A stretch of DNA of 8,851 bases. It comes from Myxococcales bacterium (GTDB lineage Bacteria > Myxococcota_A > Bradymonadia > Bradymonadales > Bradymonadaceae). The translations under genes were made by a program, and so were the position numbers. This document shows positions 1 to 5,014 of the stretch, piece by piece. The notes beneath the pieces are model-generated. The model saw only the letters and a program-made list of their open reading frames with translations, was not told where the DNA came from and made no database searches. The stretch is from the NCBI GenBank assembly GCA_007120915.1, contig SKMT01000345.1, positions 1 through 8,851 on the forward strand, written 5' to 3'. Positions within the stretch are counted from its first letter, which is position 1, and each line of letters starts with the position of its first letter.

Positions 1-2
1 AT

Positions 3-1775
3 CTGGGCGATGCACTCTCCGAGGTTACCGGCGTGTACGTGCAGCGCAGCTCGTCGCGGGGCCAGCCGTCTCACCCCACCATCCGGGGGGGCAACTCCCG
101 GCAGCTTTCGGTACATCTGGACGGGTTGCGTCTGAGCAGCCCCGTCGGCCCCGGCTTCGACGCCGGCACTATGATGACCGAGGGGTTCGATTCGGTGGAC
201 GTGTACCGCGGCACCACCGCTGTCACCCACGGCGGCGGTGCGGTCACCGGGGCGGTGCAACTGAACCCGGCCACCGCCGAAGAGGATCAACTGGAGCTGA
301 TGGGCCGCACCCGCGCCGGCAGCTTCGCGACCTGGGGCGGCGAAGCGGCCGCCGGGGTCGCCGACGACACCGCCGGGGTGCGCCTGCACGCCGGCGTCGA
401 CCAGTCCCGCGGTGACTTCGACTTCGTCGACGAGCAGGGAAGCACCCATCGACGTCTCAACAACGACCACCGCCGCATCGACCTGGGCGCCACGGGCCAC
501 GTCGAAGGCGACGACCATCAGCTTCGCGCCACCGCCATGTTCCAGTCCGGCGACGCCGGCAGCGCCGGCCCCTCGGAGTTCCAGCAGGCATTCGGCTCCG
601 CTCGCACCGAAGACCACAGCGGGCTGGTCACCTCCCGGTGGCGGGGACGAAACCTCATCGACGAGCCGGATCTGGTCGTCGACGCCCACGCCTCCGCCGG
701 GGCGATGCAGCGAGATCACCGCTATCGCAACGACGACAGCCCACTGACGGGGGTGAGCTTCGACAGCCGCTCCACCACTCGAAGTGTCGGCGCATCGGGC
801 GGGGCCACCGCGCTGATCGGCGACGGTCATCTGGCGCGGATGAACCTGGAAGCCCGCCACGAAGCGCATGTGGGCGCTACCGACTCCGGTGTCACCGACA
901 GCAGCCTCCACGCCAGCCGCCAGACCGTCGCCGCCACCCTGTCCGACGAGTGGCTCCTCGCCGACGAGTCGGTCAGCCTGCTGGGGGCGGTGCACGCCGA
1001 GTACAGCACCGGGCAGACCGACCACCTCGAACCCTTTCTTCCCGCCATCGGCGCCGTCTGGCGGGCCCATCGTCGAGTCGAGCTTCGCGCGAATCTGGCT
1101 CGAACCTTTCGGGCCCCTCACTTCGACGAGATGTACCTGAACACCGAACACCTCCGCGGCAACCCGGATCTGCAGCCCGAGCGCGCCCGCACCGCCGACG
1201 CAGCAGTGCTGATCGGCGCCGACGACGACCCCCTCGCCGTTCAGGCGGCGTTGTTTGATCACGCCATCGACTCCACCATCCTCTTCGTCCCGGTGACGGC
1301 GCATCTTTTCGAGGCCCGCTCCCTTCAGGCAGCCACCGCCCGGGGCGCGGAGTTGGCAGCGCGCGCAGAGATTGCACAGCGGTTTCAGCTTCGCGCAGGC
1401 TACACCTACACCCGGGCCAGGCTCGACGACGAAGGCACTGATGCCCCGCAGCTACCGGGCCAGCCGCGACATCGAATCGCCATGGAGTCGACCCTCGACG
1501 TCGGTGACCTGCCGGGGGTGTCGGGCATCAAAAAGCTGCATATTCTGCCCTCTGTGCACTACCGAAGCGGTCTGAATTTTGATTACTACGGTCATCTAGG
1601 TGACGATTCAGCGCTCAGGATCGACCTGGGCGCCACCGCCGGGATCAACGAACACGTTCGCGTGGCCGTGCAGGCGCACAACCTGCTTGATGACCGCAGC
1701 GCGCGCGACAGTCTGCAGCGGCCCCTGCCGGGTCGAGCGTTCTTCACGGCAGTGGAATTTACCACCGAGAGGTAA
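3..1775 (+). CDS. TonB-dependent outer-membrane receptor, BtuB-like by context (5' end missing)
   Basis: The reading frame is open from the left edge (first full codon at base 3), so the signal peptide, TonB box and start of the plug lie outside the window. A GTG at base 33 is inside the plug and is not the start. About 590 residues are visible. The plug signature runs over roughly the first 90: LGDALSEVTGVYV, then PTIRGGNSRQ, HLDGLR (about 114-131), VDVYRG (about 198-212) and GGGAVTGAVQL. The barrel carries the typical late signature RTFRAPHFDEMYL followed by GNPDLQPE (1158-1181). It ends with NLLDD and PGRAFFTAVEF, a usual TonB-receptor C-terminus, although the last residue is Arg rather than an aromatic. 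Such receptors import scarce ligands into the periplasm using TonB energy. Cobalamin is inferred only from the downstream adenosyltransferase and propeller lipoprotein; a siderophore or other ligand is not excluded. Confidence 0.93.
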   Translation: MGDALSEVTGVYVQRSSSRGQPSHPTIRGGNSRQLSVHLDGLRLSSPVGPGFDAGTMMTEGFDSVDVYRGTTAVTHGGGAVTGAVQLNPATAEEDQLELMGRTRAGSFATWGGEAAAGVADDTAGVRLHAGVDQSRGDFDFVDEQGSTHRRLNNDHRRIDLGATGHVEGDDHQLRATAMFQSGDAGSAGPSEFQQAFGSARTEDHSGLVTSRWRGRNLIDEPDLVVDAHASAGAMQRDHRYRNDDSPLTGVSFDSRSTTRSVGASGGATALIGDGHLARMNLEARHEAHVGATDSGVTDSSLHASRQTVAATLSDEWLLADESVSLLGAVHAEYSTGQTDHLEPFLPAIGAVWRAHRRVELRANLARTFRAPHFDEMYLNTEHLRGNPDLQPERARTADAAVLIGADDDPLAVQAALFDHAIDSTILFVPVTAHLFEARSLQAATARGAELAARAEIAQRFQLRAGYTYTRARLDDEGTDAPQLPGQPRHRIAMESTLDVGDLPGVSGIKKLHILPSVHYRSGLNFDYYGHLGDDSALRIDLGATAGINEHVRVAVQAHNLLDDRSARDSLQRPLPGRAFFTAVEFTTER

Positions 1776-1836
1776 CCGCCGAGGTGTAGAGAAGACCGGG
1801 ATGAACCGCAGAGGCGCAAAGGACGCAGAGAAAACC
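1774..1836 (+). repeat. Bipartite AACCGC-type short dispersed element, copy A
   Basis: Two related units lie 30 bp apart. The first is degenerate and starts AACCGCCGAGG at 1774. The second is fuller, starts AACCGCAGAGGCGC at 1804, continues to GGACGCAGAG and ends in AAAACC at 1836. The element begins on the last two bases of the receptor's TAA stop codon. A second copy with the same two-unit layout is at 4949-5014 on the minus strand. From memory, strings of this kind (ACCGCAGAG...ACGCAGAG...) recur between genes in many unrelated bacteria; this was not checked. The small frame starting at 1801 is a translation of the repeat, not a gene. Confidence 0.7.
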
Positions 1837-1837
1837 A

Positions 1838-1886
1838 AGAACTGAGAAGTTTCGTGTCCCACCGCCGGCGGTTACTTCTCAGTTCT
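1838..1886. repeat. Inverted repeat, 13-bp perfect arms
   Basis: AGAACTGAGAAGT at 1838-1850 is the exact reverse complement of ACTTCTCAGTTCT at 1874-1886, separated by 23 bases that contain the palindrome CCGCCGGCGG. A transcript could fold into a stem with a second hairpin in the loop. There is no T-run after it, so it is not a typical Rho-independent terminator. It lies about 60 bp after the receptor stop codon, where it could stabilise the 3' end of the mRNA. The second tandem copy keeps only the right arm in full. Confidence 0.8.
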
Positions 1887-2045
1887 CGGATTTCGGATTC
1901 ACTTCTATTTTAGCTTCCACTTTTGTCGGATGGTGTTCGGGCAATGAAGTTCCGTGTCCCACCGCTGGCGGTTACTTCTCAGTTCTCGGATTTCGGATTC
2001 ACTTCTATTTTAGCTTCCACTTTTGTCGGATGGTGTTCGGGCAAA
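1846..2045. repeat. 100-bp tandem direct duplication
   Basis: Bases 1846-1945 and 1946-2045 are two head-to-tail copies of one 100-bp unit. They differ at only three positions: T/C at 1852/1952, C/T at 1866/1966, and the final base at 1945/2045. The unit starts GAAGTTYCGTGTCCCACC and ends GTGTTCGGGCAA. In copy 1 it contains the palindrome CCGCCGGCGG (1862-1871), broken by the C-to-T change in copy 2. Near identity of two non-coding copies suggests a recent duplication. Confidence 0.95.
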
Positions 2046-2094
2046 CTCCGGAGGTAGCGCGAGAATTCAATGACAGAAGTAGAAGTAAAACTGA

Positions 2095-2114
2095 AAGTGA
2101 ATCCGAAATCCGAG
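2095..2114 (-). repeat. Inverted 20-bp fragment of the tandem unit
   Basis: This stretch is the exact reverse complement of the 20 bases at 1885-1904 and 1985-2004 (core CGGATTTCGGATTC). Three copies, two direct and one inverted, thus lie within 230 bp. The arm at 1985-2004 and this one could pair as a stem around about 90 bases. It looks like a remnant of the same dispersed repeat inserted in the opposite orientation. Confidence 0.85.
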
Positions 2115-2217
2115 ATCTGTGAAGTTTCCCCTTTCGGGTCAGCCTGGCGTCCCGGGCAACGATGAAACCCAGGCAACGACCAGGCCCGGGCACGGACGCG
2201 ACATCACGAGAAAACAC

Positions 2218-2221
2218 GGAG
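2218..2221 (+). promoter_or_regulatory. Ribosome-binding site deciding the lipoprotein start
   Basis: GGAG lies six bases before the TTG at 2228. This supports that codon over the in-frame ATG at 2162, which would add 22 residues before the lipoprotein signal peptide and lies in repeat-like DNA. Confidence 0.6.
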
Positions 2222-2227
2222 CCACCA

Positions 2228-3406
2228 TTGCTCAACCCATCAAAACATCACGCACTGTGCATCGCCGCTTCGTTGCTCGTTGCCTGCGGCGACCCGCCGG
2301 ACGACGACGAACCGCCCGTGGAGACCGACACCGAGCAGGTCTGCGACGACGGCGCACCGGCCTATGAGTTGAGCGTGGATCGCCATGTCACACAGACGGG
2401 GCCGACGGGCAACGACATCGCCGCCGACGACGAGGCGCTGTTTGTCGTGGAAAGCGACGGCAACACGGTCAGCCGCTTCGATCTAACCGACGACAGGATG
2501 GACCAGGGGTTCGTGACCGTCGGCGCCGAGCGCAATCCATACAGCGTCGACGTCGACGGCGACGAGATCTGGGTGACCAACCTGCTCGCCGAAACGGTCA
2601 CCGTCGCCGACGCTGACGACGGGGAGATCATCGACGAGCTCGACGATGAGCTGTACGGCCCCTCCTCCATCGCTCTGAGCGACGATTACGCCTACGTGGG
2701 CAACGTGGAGTTTCTGGGCGTCGACGAGGGCTATGGCCCCGGCAGCATCACCGTGATCGACCGCGCCAGTCGCGAGGTGGCCAGCCGGTTTGAAACGGCG
2801 TTTCAGAATCCGCACTTCATCACCATCGAAGAACTGGACGGCCAAAAGGTTCTGCTCGTCAGCGGTTCCGGTGAGGTCATCTGGGACGGCGAGCGCACCA
2901 ACGTGGAGTCCGAAGGTGGGCTTGAATGGCTCGACGTACACGACGATCCCGTCGAGCCGGACTCCCACGCCTTTGCGATCGACCAGCAACAGCTTCAGAC
3001 CGTCGGCGCCCCATCCCGCGCCCACCCCAGCCCCGACGAAAGCGCGTTGTACTTCGTCAGCGGCATCGCCCCCGTGCTGTTTGTCTTCGACGTCGACGAG
3101 ATGCAGTGGCGCCACGACGCCACGGACCCCATCGAGTTATACGAAGCCAACGGCGATACCACCCACCGCGCTTCGATGGGCCCCGACGGGCTTTTGTGGA
3201 TCACCGCCTACAACGAAGATCAACTCCATCTGCTCGACACCGCCTGTGACGAACCGGTGGTCGACCCCGTCGATCTGGGCGAGCACGGCGACATGCTCGA
3301 AGGCGCCCAGGCCATCGAGGTCGTCGAACGTGGCGAGACCATTGAAGGGTTCTATCTTCTCAGCGCCGCCGGTTCGATGGGGTCGGTGCAGTTGCGCCGG
3401 CACTGA
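2228..3406 (+). CDS. Lipoprotein with seven propeller-like repeats (YncE-like), candidate cobalamin-binding partner of the receptor
   Basis: From the TTG at 2228 the product is 392 residues. It starts with a short basic n-region and hydrophobic stretch ending in a lipobox, LVAC, with the lipidated Cys at residue 20. Gly follows at +2, then an Asp/Pro-rich linker (DPPDDDEPP), consistent with outer-membrane anchoring. The rest is made of YVTN/YncE-like units with patterns such as NTVSRFDL, TVTVADADDGEI, GSITVIDRASREV, LFVFDVDEM and LHLLDTA. I count seven, which would form a seven-bladed beta-propeller. The known parallel is BtuG of Bacteroides, a surface seven-bladed propeller lipoprotein that binds cobalamin with BtuB. 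The equivalence is inferred from architecture and neighbours, not from binding residues. It lies 62 bp before the adenosyltransferase gene on the same strand. An in-frame ATG at 2162 gives a 414-residue version without a proper signal-peptide start. Other YncE-like proteins have unrelated or unknown roles. Confidence 0.82.
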   Translation: MLNPSKHHALCIAASLLVACGDPPDDDEPPVETDTEQVCDDGAPAYELSVDRHVTQTGPTGNDIAADDEALFVVESDGNTVSRFDLTDDRMDQGFVTVGAERNPYSVDVDGDEIWVTNLLAETVTVADADDGEIIDELDDELYGPSSIALSDDYAYVGNVEFLGVDEGYGPGSITVIDRASREVASRFETAFQNPHFITIEELDGQKVLLVSGSGEVIWDGERTNVESEGGLEWLDVHDDPVEPDSHAFAIDQQQLQTVGAPSRAHPSPDESALYFVSGIAPVLFVFDVDEMQWRHDATDPIELYEANGDTTHRASMGPDGLLWITAYNEDQLHLLDTACDEPVVDPVDLGEHGDMLEGAQAIEVVERGETIEGFYLLSAAGSMGSVQLRRH

Positions 3407-3456
3407 ATCCAACGTTACAACGCCACGACGTTCCCACTCTCCAACTCTCCGACACC

Positions 3457-3461
3457 AGGAG
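3457..3461 (+). promoter_or_regulatory. Ribosome-binding site of the adenosyltransferase gene
   Basis: AGGAG stands seven bases before the ATG at 3469, a strong Shine-Dalgarno match that fixes this start. Confidence 0.75.
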
Positions 3462-3468
3462 CTTTTCG

Positions 3469-4092
3469 ATGACCGAAGAAAAAAACGACGACGAATTCCG
3501 CGACCCCGAACTTGCGATCAACCGCGTGTACACCGGCCGCGGCGACACCGGAAAGACCAACCTTGTCGGCGGCCAGAAGGTCGAGAAAAGCGATCTTCGC
3601 ATCGAAGCCTACGGCACGGTAGACGAACTGAACGCCATCGTCGGCGCCGCCCGCCAGACCATCGCCGAACGCCACAGCGACGACGAACAGTTCCAGCGGC
3701 TCTCCGAGCAGCTTCTGCATCTGCAACATCAGTTGTTCAACCTGGGCAGCATTCTCGCCACCCTCCCCCAGGATGTGGGCGAACAGATGCCCCGGGTCAC
3801 CGACGACGACGTCGAAGAGCTCGAAGCGTTGATCGACGAGTACAACGAAGACTGCCCCGAACTTCGCTCCTTCGTTCTGCCCGGGGGAACCCGTCTGAAC
3901 GTGGAGATGCACCTTGCGCGCACCATCTGCCGGCGTGCCGAACGAAAGGTCGTCGCGCTGACTCAGACCGAAGAGGTCGACAGCCGTGCTGTCGCTTTCT
4001 TGAACCGGCTGTCCGACGCCTTTTTCGTCTGGAGCCGATGGGCCACCTTCGCCGCCGACGTCGACGAAGTCCTGTGGGACCCCAACGCCTGA
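3469..4092 (+). CDS. pduO: PduO-type ATP:cob(I)alamin adenosyltransferase
   Basis: This cytoplasmic enzyme transfers the adenosyl group of ATP to cob(I)alamin, giving adenosylcobalamin. At 207 residues it fits the single-domain PduO/MMAB size. Family motifs appear in order: the N-terminal ATP-binding loop TGRGDTGKT (22-30), YGTVDELNA (48-56), FVLPGGT (135-141), the Arg-rich helix ARTICRRAER (150-159) and NRLSDAFFV (179-187). The family is all-alpha and usually trimeric. The first 15 residues are charged and probably flexible. The gene follows the propeller lipoprotein by 62 bp, and with the upstream receptor it points to B12 salvage. It could equally supply cofactor to a mutase encoded elsewhere. 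Its stop is 9 bp from the stop of the convergent gene. The family assignment is firm. The symbol is by family, and cobA-type enzymes are unrelated. Confidence 0.95.
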   Translation: MTEEKNDDEFRDPELAINRVYTGRGDTGKTNLVGGQKVEKSDLRIEAYGTVDELNAIVGAARQTIAERHSDDEQFQRLSEQLLHLQHQLFNLGSILATLPQDVGEQMPRVTDDDVEELEALIDEYNEDCPELRSFVLPGGTRLNVEMHLARTICRRAERKVVALTQTEEVDSRAVAFLNRLSDAFFVWSRWATFAADVDEVLWDPNA

Positions 4093-4101
4093 TGCAGTGA
4101 C

Positions 4102-4986
4102 CTAAAACCCGACATTGACTCCGAACGTCAGCCCCCCGGCGGTGTGCATCGCCGGTTCCATGTCGGTGATGTAGGTGGTCAGCCTGGGCCGCACGTAGAT
4201 CGCCGTACGCTCCATGCCTCCCGTAAACTGAAGATCCGCATCGGCGGTGATGATCGTCACGTCTCGATCGGCGTCCATATCCATGCCCGCCACCGCCCGC
4301 CCCACCCCCAGCGCCACGTCGTACTGCACCTCGGGGTTGGTGCGGCCGATGGCAAAAAATCCACCGGCGCCGATGACCAGCGGATCTTGATAGGCCCCCA
4401 CCGCGCCCTGCTCGACATCCCGGCGCAGCTCAAACAACGCAATATCGGCGGTACCAAAAAATCCCACCGCCGCCTCCCAGGACCGATCCCACACCTCATA
4501 GTCCCCAGGGGGCACCAGCAAGAACCGATAGCCAATCCGCCCATGCCCAATTTCCCAGTGGCTCGGATCCAGCCCCGAGTTCATCATCTCCAAAAAGGGC
4601 TCGGCACGGGGATTATCCATCGCCATGACCCGCCAGAACAGGATCACACCGTCGACCACTGCCATCACCCCCGGCAGCCGAAAATCGACGTAATACTCCC
4701 CCGTCTTGCTGCGGACTCCGAAGTCGAAATAGCGCATCGCCGACGCCTCCTCCACGTCGAACAGCGCGTTGAACAACAACCCGAACCTCAGCCCCAACCC
4801 ATCGTGCACCATCGGCGTCTCTTCGGCCGCCGGCGCTTCTGCTGCCGGTTCACCGCCGCCGCCGTCATAAGCAGTCGCCGGGGCCCAAAAGCCCATCAGC
4901 ACCACCGTAGCGGCAATCGCTGCCAGAAGATGTCGGGGCAAATGGAAGGGTTTTCCTCTGCGTGCTTTGCGTCTCTGCGGTTCCAA
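4102..4986 (-). CDS. Exported protein of unknown function, predicted outer-membrane beta-barrel
   Basis: I do not recognise the family. From the TTG at 4986 it has 294 residues. A basic n-region (QRRKARRGK), a hydrophobic stretch (LLAAIAATVVLMGF) and APATA followed by Tyr make a Sec signal peptide, probably cut after residue 39. A low-complexity linker rich in Gly, Ala, Glu and Pro follows. The remainder has alternating, glycine- and aromatic-rich strands and ends GLTFGVNVGF. A terminal Phe is the usual barrel-assembly signal, so an outer-membrane barrel is likely. The start is uncertain. The TTG at 4986 has AGAGGA eight bases upstream, but it and the first codons lie inside a dispersed repeat. 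A TTG at 4941 (279 residues, MPRHLLAAIA) also keeps the whole signal peptide. It follows glgP by 13 bp and is probably translated from the same message; no role in glucan metabolism is evident. Confidence 0.8.
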   Translation of the reverse strand: MEPQRRKARRGKPFHLPRHLLAAIAATVVLMGFWAPATAYDGGGGEPAAEAPAAEETPMVHDGLGLRFGLLFNALFDVEEASAMRYFDFGVRSKTGEYYVDFRLPGVMAVVDGVILFWRVMAMDNPRAEPFLEMMNSGLDPSHWEIGHGRIGYRFLLVPPGDYEVWDRSWEAAVGFFGTADIALFELRRDVEQGAVGAYQDPLVIGAGGFFAIGRTNPEVQYDVALGVGRAVAGMDMDADRDVTIITADADLQFTGGMERTAIYVRPRLTTYITDMEPAMHTAGGLTFGVNVGF

Positions 4987-5014
4987 CTTGCTTTTCCTCT
5001 CAACCTCCGCGGTT
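4949..5014 (-). repeat. Bipartite AACCGC-type short dispersed element, copy B
   Basis: Read on the minus strand, it starts AACCGCGGAGG at 5014. Its second unit is AACCGCAGAGACGC at 4982, 32 bases later, and runs through CACGCAGAGG to AAAACC at 4949. The layout matches copy A at 1774-1836, where unit spacing is 30 bases. The element contains the last four codons and stop of glgP (Asn-Arg-Gly-Gly-stop). It also contains the Shine-Dalgarno sequence, the TTG start and about 12 codons of the next gene, so it serves as the whole intergenic junction. Confidence 0.7.
4995..5000 (-). promoter_or_regulatory. Ribosome-binding site overlapping the glgP stop codon
   Basis: AGAGGA on the minus strand is eight bases before the TTG at 4986 and shares a base with the TGA of glgP (5000-5002). 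This arrangement favours translational coupling of the barrel protein to glgP. The site lies within the dispersed element, between its two units. Confidence 0.5.

Larger units (their letters stand above)
1776..2227. other. Repeat-rich intergenic region between receptor and lipoprotein genes
   Basis: About 450 bp without a convincing gene. It is visibly less GC-rich than its surroundings between about 1880 and 2120. It holds a bipartite short element, a 100-bp tandem duplication, a 13-bp inverted repeat and an inverted fragment of the duplicated unit (listed separately). From about 2142 to 2200 follows a GC-rich patch with GCCTGG (2142-2147) opposed by CCAGGC (2169-2174), two CCCGGG palindromes (2151-2156 and 2185-2190), and a 17-bp spaced repeat of GGCAACGA. 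I see no clear sigma-70 promoter and no cobalamin-riboswitch landmarks. Small frames here read only through the repeats. Confidence 0.8.

Noticed and set aside
1801..1845. Mini-ORF starting ATGAACCGCAGAGG
   Set aside because: It is a translation of the dispersed element; no ribosome site and no protein-like features.
1846..2045. CRISPR-like array
   Set aside because: There are only two contiguous 100-bp copies with no spacers; this is a simple tandem duplication.
1979..2176. 65-codon minus-strand frame in the intergenic region
   Set aside because: It reads through the second tandem copy and its inverted fragment. The content is explained by the repeats.
1776..2227. Cobalamin riboswitch ahead of the lipoprotein
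   Set aside because: I looked for the B12-box (GCCACTG-like) and the neighbouring conserved core and found neither. If one exists it should precede the receptor, outside the window.
2790..4100. 436-codon + strand frame overlapping both lipoprotein and adenosyltransferase genes
   Set aside because: It runs through two real genes in another frame and is dominated by Arg, Pro, Ser and Thr, so it is a frame shadow.
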